A stretch of 53,331 nucleotides of DNA from Ophioceras dolichostomum (lineage: Eukaryota; Ascomycota; Sordariomycetes; Magnaporthales; Ophioceraceae): assembly GCA_003049485.1 (NCBI GenBank), contig PYST01000278.1:369-53699 (forward strand). The letters run 5' to 3'. Positions within the stretch are counted from its first letter, which is position 1; every line of letters begins with the position of its first letter. Under the pieces are notes generated by a model, which made no database searches, was not told the origin of the DNA, and worked only from the letters and a program-made list of their open reading frames with translations. This document shows, one piece after another, positions 22,601 through 32,353 of the stretch. The translations under genes and the position numbers were made by a program.

Positions 22601-23627
22601 AGCAGCGGTTCTCTACCACAACTACGAAGCTCTGACACTACTGGTCTCGGCAGGAGCTAATGTCAACTCTCCTGCATTCCACGTTTCCGGGGCTACAGCT
22701 CTGCAGTTCGCTGTTATGAGAAGGGACATGCGGTCCGCCAAGTTCCTCATCAATCACGGCGCGGATGCCAACGCCTCCCCTGCGACATTTAATGGGCTTG
22801 ATGCCCTACATCTAGCTTCTGCCTTGGACGACGTTGGGCTCATGAGACTTCTCATTGACAACGGCGCAGATATCCAGGGCCTCAGCTCCACCTTTGGCAC
22901 AGCACTTCACTACGCAGCCGTAGGCGGCTCGCTGTCAGCGGTTACCTTGTTGTGCGAGGAGAGCCTCCCGCCTCTCCTGCCATCGTGGACATGGGTTGGA
23001 GCCTGGGGCTTTGGTTTTGGTGCTACAACCCTTCAACTGGCGGCGTATCATGGACATCTAAACATCGTCCAGTACCTTGTTGAGCATGCAGATGTCGATG
23101 TCAACGAGCCAACATCGTTCACGACCGATCGAACCGCAGGCAGACTTGAGCCCGCGAACCGCGGCACCGCCCTCCAGTTCGCTTCCTGGGCAGGGCACTT
23201 CCGTGTGGCAAAGTACCTCCTAGATGCAAAAGCAGATGTCGATGTCAGACACACCGACGACTTCGTGTATGCCGGAACAGCGCTGCAGCTGGCCGCGACA
23301 GGCGGTTACCTCCGCATCGCGGAGCTGCTCATCGAGCATGGGGCCAACGTCAACGCCCCAGCCTTAGGGCTATGTAGGACGGCACTCGAAACAGCAGCGG
23401 AGGAGGGGCGGGTGGATATGGTACAACTTCTCTTGCACCACGGGGCAGTGCCTGGCAGCGCAATCGAACTAGCGGAGGGTCGCGGGCACTTCGCTCTCAG
23501 CGACCTCATTCGCGACCACTATCCTGATGGTACGGCTCCGGATGATAACGAGGCCGAAGGACGGCATCGGCCTCATCATGGCATAGAGGATAAATGGGGG
23601 GGTATGAGCCGGCGCATCTGGATATAA
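19652..23627 (+). CDS. Ankyrin-repeat protein, 3' part of the split Clr5-ankyrin gene
   Basis: Exons 19652-19805 and 19888-23627 (intron 82 bp, GTAAGA to TACAG) give 1297 aa from an ATG lying in the right-hand target-site duplication of the solo LTR. The N-terminus (MPPDFELEILSPQGQRLRPP) was originally an internal stretch following the Clr5 domain. After about 200 residues ankyrin repeats begin (for example GDTALRAAVLTQNRPIIDLL), and the best copies are near the C-terminus (GTALQFASWAGHFRVAKYLL, GTALQLAATGGYLRIAELLI). The 3.7-kb exon has no stop or frameshift, so either the insertion is young or the ankyrin half is still expressed. The ATG now lies directly behind the LTR, which could supply a promoter. 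No membrane segment or signal peptide is seen; the protein is probably intracellular. Confidence 0.82.
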
Positions 23628-23999
23628 GTTTTCTATGCGTTTTGCAAGGGTACTTGGTGGAAGGGGCTGATTTCTTTCCTCATTCTCCTGTATCTTGTTG
23701 TTGTTGGAGAGGTGCATTAGCAGGCTTTCTCTACGGCGTTCGTTGTTATGAGCGTTGTAGACAAATGGATCAGGCTGGGCTATACTTTGCCCCCGCTTTT
23801 CATTTTTTTTTCATGTTACCAATGCTATCTGGATCCTCATATCCCACGTCGAAGCGCTCAAAGAGTGGCGCACTGAACTCGGACTCCATCTTACTATGGC
23901 AAGAGACGTCACTATCATCAGAGGGGCGCGAGACTCCAGTATTCTCCGTAAGCCCATGCAGGTAACCTCAACATACCAAGTGACTGCCATTTTCGACTT
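23628..23999. other. Convergent 3' ends, no gene
   Basis: It lies between the stop of the + strand ankyrin gene and the stop of the minus-strand dioxygenase. No coding signal was seen; it presumably holds both 3' UTRs. Confidence 0.5.
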
Positions 24000-25392
24000 T
24001 CAGCACACTGAACGCTCGGGCCCAAGCCGGACATCATACTTGAGCTCCAACCTAGCCTGCGGATCACCATAGCGCTCACTGAACTCGACCGTAAGACCGT
24101 CCTTGACTGCAAAAACAGAGTCATCGTCTAGATATGTTGAACTCTTGTCGAATATCTGCGTCGTGATGGGCTTGTACGATGGGGCTTGAACCTGCAAGTG
24201 AGTGATAAGGACAGTCAGTTTGTGGGAGGTCATTGGTGACGAAGTCGCCGACAAAAGGACGAAGGAAGCAGAGCAGGATAAGGAAAAGAACTAGAATGTG
24301 CTCTGTCATTGCAGAAATCGAGACGACCAGACTCACGAGAAGATGGATATGCGCAGGTCTCCAGGGATGGCGATCGAGGAGGCCAAGCAGCTTCCCAGCC
24401 GGTCCGTCGTTTGGGATCTGTGTCACCGATTTGTGTGAACTCAGGGTGCCGGAGGACAATCTAATGCTAGCAAGGGCGGCTTACTGGATATGGTGTGGGC
24501 CGCAGGCAGTAGAACGAGAAGCCACCAGCCTCGTCAGTGATGAACTTTCCCCTGAGGTTGTGTTCTCGCTGGTTCTTGTCCTGCTGCTCGTAAAGGCCTG
24601 TACCACCAGAAGTCAGTGATTCATCCTAGTCAGTCAAAGTGCGAGATCCTGTTTGCCATGGAATAGCTTTAAGAACTCACCGTTGGTTGAGCACTGCCAG
24701 ACATCAACAGACGCATTCGCGATCGGCTTGCCCGTCTCGGAACAGGCGACCACCCCGTGCATGAAGGCAACCTGCGCGTCGTTTGGCGTGTCGAACGAGA
24801 TCGTAGTCCCATTCTCGCGAATGGGCGTGTCGCTCCGCCAAAACGGGCCTAGGATGGCCGACTCCGTCGCCGGCTCTTTGCCGTCGCGAACGGCGACCTT
24901 GTTGGTGATGTCATCAACCAATCTGCAATTCATCGTCATTCACCATCATCAGCAATCGTCCACGACAAACCCGGCCCCCCCCCCAAAAAAAAGGGAAAAA
25001 AAAATATCCGACCGGACTCTCGAAGGTGGATGGGCGGGGGAAAAAAAAAAAACTTACGACTCCAACCCGATAATATCGCAAAGCAGCTGTCCCTCATTCC
25101 GCCGATCATCGCTCATCCTTCCAGCCCAATTGATGAGCTCCACGCCAACCGTCCACTCATCAACCGTGAGCTGCACCTCGCGCGCGAAGTCGTGCACGTG
25201 CTGCACGAACGACGCCATCACCTCGCGTAGGCGCGGCGACGCGCCGGGTCCCGTCGCCGCGATCACGCGGTTTGTGAAGTCCTGGCCGAGGACGGCAGGC
25301 TGGACGGCGGCGGCTGCCGCGCTGCCGTTGCCGCTTTTGGTGCTGGTGCCGCTTGGCTGGCTCTGGTCGCCGGAGGACACTTGGGACGCCAT
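24000..25392 (-). CDS. Intradiol ring-cleavage dioxygenase (catechol/hydroxyquinol 1,2-dioxygenase type)
   Basis: Five minus-strand exons (25392-25058, 24922-24681, 24597-24485, 24417-24337, 24191-24000) give 320 aa, the usual family length. The N-terminal helical dimerisation domain (VHDFAREVQLTVDEWTVGVE) is followed by the beta-barrel catalytic domain. The four expected Fe(III) ligands can be placed: Tyr195 (GLYEQQD), Tyr229 (RPTPYP), His253 and His255 (WRPAHIHLL), with spacing close to that of bacterial catechol 1,2-dioxygenase (164, 200, 224, 226). TTQIFD follows as expected. It should insert both atoms of O2 into a catechol-type ring, giving a muconate. The substrate is not certain; overall sequence style suggests hydroxyquinol or catechol. 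All five exons join in frame with good splice sites. It stands alone on its strand. Confidence 0.93.
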
Positions 25393-25847
25393 ATCGATGG
25401 AGATTTCTGGAGTAAGAGGGAGAGAGAGGCTTCGAAGGGATCAAAGGAACGACGAGAGCGAGGGATGGACTTGGCTGATAGTCGGCCGATGGTCAAGTCG
25501 ACGGCGACTTTGGATATAATTATAGGGAATCGAATCGATAGAGGGATGGCGTCGGGTGGTGGGACAACGCCAACGGTTAAGCCCAACAGTTTGTCATTGT
25601 TCGCGACATGCCTCCACTCACGTTACATAGCTCCCGATGTCCCCTCACATTCATGATCCATCCCTGCCAGCGCGTAGCCGCGATACCAAGCTAATGGGTG
25701 ACCGACCCACTCGACATTCCGAACAGTCTGGAGTCTGGAGGAAGGAGAGTAGGTAAGTTAGGCGTGGCGTTCCTCCCGTCCCCACTTCGGCTCGGGGTTC
25801 AAGACCTTCGGGTACCGGGTATAGGTGCTTTCGGGAATGGGGCAGCA

Positions 25848-25893
25848 GTCAGGGGCTCAGGGGCTAGGCCCTTGAGTCAGGGGTTCAGGGGCG
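25848..25893. repeat. Short imperfect minisatellite
   Basis: A unit like TCAGGGGCT recurs about four times with small changes. There is no coding context. Confidence 0.5.
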
Positions 25894-26147
25894 GGAAGAG
25901 TCCCAGGGCGCATCAACTACGGGTATCGCAGTTGTTGCATCTCGACGCTGGAATCTGTAGCGCGAACGACTAACTATTGGCTCTGGCTGTCGTTGCATTT
26001 ACGGACATACAGCGTCGCCAACTCGCCCTGCTCAATCTCAACCGGAGCGTGCCCCTGCTCGTATGTAATGAGCACTGAATCGGCATCTGGCTGGTTATTG
26101 GAGACGATAACGGCGAGGACCCCCAATTAGCCACGAAAGCTTAATAT

Positions 26148-26227
26148 ACACCCTTTACATAATAACCGATAGCCGCTGCTACCGTCGTCGCCGCCGCCGT
26201 GGCTATCGGCCATTATGTAAAGGGTGT
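26148..26227. repeat. Inverted repeat, 27-bp arms, 26-bp GC-rich loop
   Basis: Arms 26148-26174 and 26201-26227 are reverse complements with two mismatches (acaccctttacataat against attatgtaaagggtgt). The loop is rich in CGTCGCCGCC. A third partial copy of the right arm lies at 26312-26341. It could be a fold-back element relic or the remains of a gene segment duplicated in inverse. Confidence 0.75.
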
Positions 26228-26739
26228 CGTAGTGCTGGTCGCCGGCGCGGTCGTAAACGAGGGTTTGTGGTACCGTCTAGTTGTATTTGGGGTAGTTGTC
26301 TTCCCAAAAGTTCGCCGCCGTGGTTGTCGGCTATTATGTTAACCTAGCTCGTATTAGAAGAGAATGTAAATATATTCCAGGCTTTCGTCCCGGTCGATAG
26401 GGTTAGCTGGCTCGTCGTTAGAACTGGGGAGTGTTGATAGCAATCGTGTTCAAAGTGTTTTAGGGTTAGCTGCCTTCGCAAAAGCTCGACGGCGAAAAAA
26501 GCTGGCTACGAAGCGAGAGTTATTGTACTGCTGCACTTCGATAACTACTTATTTAGGTAAAGTTGCTAAAAGCGCGCTTCGGGCGAGAACGCCCCTGACC
26601 AAGGTCAGCGGAAGTATCGTCACTTAGTAGGGAAGGTAGTTAACAGTGTAAAGGTCCATAGCCGCGTTACGAAGGAAAATGTAATCGCTGTGTAAAAGTC
26701 GTTAATAGTGTGATCGAGGCCACGGAAATCGGCTCTCAT

Positions 26740-26861
26740 CGGCCGTCGTGCTCAGCAAGGCGGTGCTGTACCTCCACTTTGCACAAGGGCTTCAGGGCCG
26801 ACAACGGCCTGTTTTTTGTCGAGGACTAAACGACTACAACCATGAATTACGGCCAGCCGAG
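26740..26861 (+). pseudogene. Decayed fragment of the pseudokinase gene at 32.3 kb
   Basis: This stretch aligns with 32766-32922 of the HeLo-associated kinase-like gene: both contain CTCAGCAAGGCGGTGCTGTA, then GGGCCGACAACG, then TTACGGCCAGCC. The copy here has indels, an in-frame stop (GAGGACTAA) and lacks the ACG-repeat tract of the other copy. Sequence on either side does not align, so only a fragment was duplicated or survived. Confidence 0.8.
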
Positions 26862-27472
26862 GACTATATAGCCAGAGAGTCTGGGAGATGGAGCGGCTGC
26901 ACTTCGACGACTAGGTATGTAGGTAACTACCTTACCTACTGTAATGGTAATGGTTTATTTAACGTCCGAGGGCTGTCCAGGCCCGACCTCCCGAGGGGTA
27001 TAGGACGTGCTAGCGGCTATCTAAACTCGGCAGCTAGCATTTCAAACCCTTAGCCCTTGCGAGCCTAAGGCACACCTGTAGTGCGCTCCGCTTTCCGGTC
27101 TCCGCATAGGTTGAGCCCGGCACTCGGCCAATGTTTGTCTGCGCGTGCGCTGATCTGCTTTATGGACATGAAAGAGATCAACCTGATGCCGTTGCGGCGG
27201 GGTGTTAAGTTGGCCAGCAGACAGCTAGGCCCTGGCGCTCAGCGTCTGGGGCAGATATCTGTGAAGAAAGCCGTTTTCTCCACGAATTCCTGGAAGAGCA
27301 AAGGCTCTCCCAGGAGGCGCCGCCAGTAGGCGGCACTACCTTACCTACCTATGTAGGTATATATATATTCGATTCGACTAGGCCTACTGCAACTTCTCGA
27401 TGTATATAGCTTTTGGAAAAGTACAAACACGTGTAATTGTAGGCTTTAACAACAGTCCCGGTTATGTTACCG
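26862..27472. other. Degenerate intergenic DNA
   Basis: It contains palindromic TACCTAC/GTAGGTA clusters (about 26920-26945 and 27335-27360) and short AT runs. No domain-bearing frame was found. The right end should be the 3' UTR of the minus-strand ankyrin gene. Confidence 0.4.
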
Positions 27473-30225
27473 CTACAACGCCACGCCGTCCCGGAAAACC
27501 TCCATTGGACTGCGAGTAGGTGGTAACCGACCGGGCGGCTCGGGTGCCCCGTCTAGGTTTGTCCAGCTCCAGAGGTCCTCGTCGCCGGGGATCATGATGT
27601 AGAGGCAGCCGTTGACGTCTCGTCGGCTTGTTTGCTCGAGCTCTTCTCGGAGCGGCAAGTGCTCGGGGACTGGAGACGGGTAGATTGGCTGATGATAATT
27701 ACTATGTTAGCTACATCGTAGTATGATGGGTAACACGCTACCTTCATAGATAGTTTGATAGATGTGTGGCACAGTCGGCTCGGGGTTGTGGCCTCCATAA
27801 CTGTTGGGAGAATCTTACAAGGCGTGGTAACGATAGGCTTGTCCCTTTCTGACGGGAAGAACATAAGCTTGTCCTCCTCCCCCCTCACGATCGCCCACCG
27901 GATCTGCTTGGCCCTGACGCCTTTGTCAAGCAGAAGCTGCCTGATCTCGATATCTCGGCCAAAATGCCCGAGATCCCTGTCCCGGTGCTCCGCTGCCGGC
28001 ACTTGGAAGAACGAGAAATACGGAGCCTGGTTGCGGAAATTGAGCATGGCCAGGTCCATCGTGGACTCGCCCTTGGGCGTGACCAGGTCCTTATCCACCT
28101 CCGAGTCGTCCAGCAGCGCCCTCACGACGGGCGTGTTGGTCGAAGCGACCGCGACGTGCAGGGGCGCGTAGCCCGGCCATGCGGAGCCCTCCTGCCGCTC
28201 GATCAGCAGCGCGGCGTCTTCGCAGTGCTCGAGCGCGATGTCGAACACCCGCGCGCCCATCGTCATGGACTTGGGGCAGTACTCCGGGAAGTATGCCGCG
28301 ACGTGTAGGGCGGGCGGGCAGTAGCCGCCGTCCTCGGTCATGTGCCGTAGGGCCGCGGCGGTCTCTTCTTCCCCAGACAAGAGGATGAACAACTCGCGGA
28401 TGCCGGCCTCTCGGTCGACGCCGTGCTTGGAGTCAAACAGCAGCTCTCCCAGCACGGACATCTTCCTGCCGCTGGGGTCCTTAGACGTGAGGCGCACGGC
28501 GGTCAAGTTGCAGGTCCGAGCGTGATCTCTGAACCACCGTGCCGTCTTGTACCTCCCGGCACGCAGCGCGTCGCTCACACACTCGGAAAAGTCAAACGCG
28601 GGGTCGAGCTGAGACTCGAACGGCTCCAGGAAGCGGATGTCGCCGACTTTGGCGAGGTCCATCAGCAGCTGCCTCCACGACCCTGCAGCCAGGTCGCCCT
28701 GCGCCTGAGCGCAGACGCGCAGAGCGTCGAACGTCGAGCCGTCTGACAGCTTCGCCGCTCGCAGGACGTACTTCATCCAATCGGGCGGGGACGGCTTGGG
28801 TGCGCCGCCGTTCCACCCCGGGAGGTGCCGGATGATGTATGGCTGTCCCAGAGCGCAGGCGTCCCCCAGGATGCTCACGCGCCGGCCGTTCACGACGTGG
28901 GGCGAGGTGCTTGCCCCGTGTTGGATGAGGACGTCGAAGATCCGCCGGAACGCCTCCTCGTAGTCGTTGCCGTGGAGGAGCAGTCTCGTCCAGAAGCTCG
29001 CCGCCGTGCTGGAAACGCACATCTCGAGCGGCGTCCGGGTGTCCAGGTCGCCCCATGGCCCGTAGGCCCGCTTGATGTTGTTGATATTCCACGCGTGTCC
29101 AGTCCGGAAGGAATTCTGGAGGCGTCTCTGCCAGTCGGATGTGGACGTGGTGCCGCATTTTTTCTTCGGGGCCAGCAAAGCCTCCAGCAACCGCCATTGG
29201 TGGTTCGCTGCGGCGCGCATTGTCAGGCTGGTATGCACCACGTTGTCCCAGTTTATGCCAGGCGTCAGCTGCGCCGATGCCCTGCCGAAGGGATCAGCGC
29301 CGAGGCCGACCAGGGTCCGCGTGGCGACCACGCTATCGGCGGCCACCGCCCAGGTCAGCGGGGTCCCGTCCAGCACCCCGAACCGAGAGTCCAGGAAGAA
29401 CTTGTAGATCGGCCGGGCGCCGTTCGATCGTCCTTCCAGTGGCGCCCCATGGCGGACCAGCAGAGCAGCGATGTCGGGGATGTCATCGTCGTCGAACGAG
29501 GCGAGGAATTGCAGCGGCGTGAGGTTTTCCTTCGACGCTTTGGGCGGGTCTGCCCCCTTGCTGAGGAGGACTCTGACCATCGAGGCGTGTCCTGCCCGCG
29601 ACGCCCAGAGGAGCGGCGTCTCGGCCCACTCGGGGTGGGCAAAGTTGATGTCTATCCCAGGCACCTTGTCGAGCAGGTGCGCCACCACCGCCTCGCTGCC
29701 ACGGCATGCAGCTGCGTGAAAGAGGGGGTCTAGTCGCGGGAGGGAAAAGCGGCCGTTGTCGATGCCATCGATCACGACGCTGTCGGATGCGCGCCATATC
29801 TCCGGTATTTTGTTTCCCATACCCGAGTACTCCATGCGTAGTGTCTCGAGGGCATCAGCAAGGAGCGTCGGGTCGAGTCGCTGCAGGTGTCTCCTGGCCG
29901 TGCCGCTGCCCTCGGCGATCCGCTGCTGCAGCCACTCCAGCTGGACGGCCAGTGGTTCCGGAAGTTTGCGATCGAAGACACCAAACATCCAGCCGGCGCA
30001 GCACTGAGCGTTGGGGTGGCCCAGCTTTGCTGCTAGATGGAGCAGATCTAAGGCTCTGAGACTTTCCGGGCCGCCGTATGTCGGCAACTGGAGGCAAGAT
30101 ACGATCATGTATGCCGCTTCGAAAGCAGCCTCCGCTCGTCGGTCATCGTCTTCGGGCTCGTCGCGGGCCGCGGTTTCAAGTTGACGGATGAGCTGCTCGA
30201 AGACTCGTGGTGGCAGGGTCTTCAT
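27473..30225 (-). CDS. Ankyrin-repeat protein with Sel1-like N-terminal segment
   Basis: Two minus-strand exons, 30225-27742 and 27688-27473 (intron 53 bp, GTAGCG to ATCAG), give 899 aa; without splicing the protein would be 877 aa with a low-complexity tail. The N-terminal 150 residues are helical with a Sel1-like motif (LLHLAAKLGHPNAQCCAGWM). Ankyrin repeats run from about residue 165 (DPLFHAAACRGSEAVVAHLL, TPLLWASRAGHASMVRVLLS) through degenerate copies to about residue 730 (APLHVAVASTNTPVVRALLD). The last 70 residues, in exon 2, include GCLYIMIPGDEDLWSWTNLD and are not a known motif to me. No NACHT, kinase or membrane segment is present. It lies among other ankyrin, STAND and kinase genes, suggesting the same accessory repertoire; molecular function is unknown. 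Confidence 0.83.
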
Positions 30226-30849
30226 GGTGCCGTGGCACAGGCCCGCCTAGGTAGATGGACATACATGCTGGTCAGTTTCGCTCACACCTGGCCGCTGACT
30301 ACCTCAAGCGGCCCCCTTGGACATCGTAAGAGACAGGATTTGCGTACTGGGATTACGGAGATGGGCGAGCCAATCTCGGTTACTTGTTTCGGCGGCGGTC
30401 TGGACAGTTGACTCCTATACAAGGGTGTTTTTTTGTCGTCAGCCCGGCAATCGAAGAGTGGAATATATACAGAGAATCAAAGAGGAGTAAATGATAGGGA
30501 ATAAAATATACTCGTTGAAGAGGCACGTACGATCTCTCTAAAGCCCACAGAATATGCCCTTTGGCGTCTTCTTCTGGTGTCGCTGCGAAGATTGGCGTTG
30601 CGGCAGCATCTCACTCAGCTTATCCAAGAGCATGGCTCTGTGCATGATGTCCCGTGGTTTCTGCGATGGCGCCCCTCGCTCTGCCCATTCGAATTGCGGC
30701 CAGTGTTGGGGCGACGTTACGGATCAGAATGAAAGGTACCAACGTGCTCCAGGTTAGGACCACAATAGAGTTTTATGGACATCAGTTTACTAACCTGGCT
30801 GGAGTAAAACATCCCTCTCCTGTGAGTTGGGTTGCCACTTGTCCGGCTC
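30226..30849. other. Intergenic, no gene seen
   Basis: Upstream region of the minus-strand ankyrin gene and downstream debris of the kinase-ankyrin pseudogene. No recognisable frame or promoter motif was found. Confidence 0.4.
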
Positions 30850-32302
30850 CGGTAGATTGCGGGGGCCCCGTGATAACCGGAGGCTGAGCATGCGGGACAG
30901 CACATGCGTAGTTCGCAGATCATTGTGTCCACATCCCCGTGGCGCGCAGAGCAGTGAATGAGGGCGCCGAGCAGCAGCGTCAAGTTGAAGTCCCTACCGA
31001 TGCAGGCAAAAAGAGTCCATTTCCCCTTCGTCGCCGGAGTCGAGCCGCTCGACAGACTCCTCATTCCCTCTAGCTGTTGATTTTGTTTTGCCCTTCGGAT
31101 CTCCTGCACCTCCTGCGTCGGCGCTTGTAGACGTGGACTCCTGACCAGATGTGTCTGCGTCCCGCTGTGCTTCGAGCTCCGCAAGAGAAGCGCGTAGATC
31201 CGCTGCTACTGAGTCCGCCAAAGTCTTGTCTGCAGTGCTTCACGGGTGGATGATGATGATCTATCCTTGGCAGCATCGCTTGACGGCTCGGCGGTGGGTG
31301 TAGATGCGTTTCGCCACTCGTCCGCATTTGCCAAACTAGAGCGGGCCCACTCTATGGTGGAGTCACGACCCCTTATCAATGCTCTCTTGTTCGGACGCGA
31401 CGGCGGTCCGGTTTTGTCGAGCTGGGAGATAGCCGCCTGTACTGCGCCCGTGACTTGAAGAAAGTCGGGCCTGTCCTTGAACCTCTCGCCGACGGGCTTG
31501 CGAAATTCGTGGGAGATGCCGGTTCGAGCGATGCAGTCTGCGATCGTGAGGCTGAGAGAGTATACGTCGATCTTCTTGAGATTGCTTTTGGCCACTGGCT
31601 GCCTGCACTCTTCAGGCTGCCAGGCCGGCGTGCCAGCCACCACGACCGTTTCCTTAGACATACTCTTCAGCACAATCGAGGTCCCGAAGTCGGCAACTTT
31701 TGCCGTCATGCCTAGATCGTTGTGGGTGAAGACGAGGATGTTTCCAGGCTTGATGTCGCAATGAACGACCCCGGTGTCGTGGAGCGCTTTCACTCCACTG
31801 CACAGTCCAGGCACAGGCCAACGATCTTCTGCATCGTGATTTCCCGGTTCTTCTCGATAGCGACCTCTATGTTGCTCAAGTCGGCCTCCTCCAGCACAAG
31901 GACGAGCAGGAGTGCGTTGCTGCCAGCCGCCACCTAGCTCCAGCAGGCCCCAAGCAGCTTTACAACATTGGCGTGTCGCGCTAAGAACCTGCTCTTGAGA
32001 ATCTGCACCTCCTTGGCCATCTCTGTCCAGAGTCGACGACTCTTTGCGCTGTCGACGGTATCGATGAAGGAGACTTTAAGAGCCACCACCTTAGCATCTG
32101 GGGGCCCTTCTTCAAGTTGGCTGCGATGCATCGACTCGCTAGGAGAGCATGGGACTCGATGAGTGTGACATGGCCAGACCCGCCTTCCCCCGATGGCTGC
32201 TTCAGAATTGGCCCTTGGTCACCCAGCACGACTCCAATCGGCGTGTCTCCAAGGCCCAACTCGCCGAACTTCGCCAGGAATATTGCAGTAAATGAGAGGA
32301 GG
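30850..32302 (-). pseudogene. Disrupted protein kinase-ankyrin gene
   Basis: A serine/threonine-kinase-like protein can be read on the minus strand only by changing frame several times. In order: a Gly-rich region with SGEGGSGHVTLIE (about 32190), KVVALKVSFIDTVDSAKSRR carrying the likely catalytic Lys (about 32090), a stop just after VKLLGACW (about 31936), a hinge-like VLEEADL, a frameshift near 31815, then the catalytic loop VVHCDIKPGNILV, the DFG-equivalent VADFGTS, and GTPAWQPEE with DVYSLSL. After the kinase the text continues through a Ser/Thr-rich linker to ankyrin-like scraps (FNLTLLLGALIHCSARHGDV, about 30950) in yet another frame. At least three breaks make it non-functional as it stands. 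It begins directly at the palindrome at 32303, so its true 5' end is missing. In intact form it would be an active kinase (Lys, HCD and DFG present). Confidence 0.82.
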
Positions 32303-32353
32303 ACTTGAGCTCCGTGTTCACCAGACTACGCCTGGTGAACACGGAGCTCAAGT
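32303..32353. repeat. Perfect palindrome, 22-bp arms, 7-bp loop, at a head-to-head gene junction
   Basis: Arm 32303-32324 is the exact reverse complement of 32332-32353, with loop ACTACGC. The right arm is coding sequence of the + strand pseudokinase (LVNTELKS). The left arm is the same sequence turned round and abuts the minus-strand kinase pseudogene. Similarity stops at the arm ends. Confidence 0.95.

Larger units (their letters stand above)
25393..26739. other. Dioxygenase promoter and degenerate intergenic DNA
   Basis: The first few hundred bases should be the dioxygenase promoter. Further right there are short G-rich repeats (25848-25893), an inverted repeat (26148-26227) with a third partial copy (26312-26341), and stop-rich sequence. 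No gene is supportable. Confidence 0.45.

Noticed and set aside
26000..27470. A clear repeat-induced point mutation block
   Set aside because: The region is degenerate, but base composition is mixed and the fragment at 26740 differs from its relative by indels as well as transitions; RIP cannot be claimed by eye.
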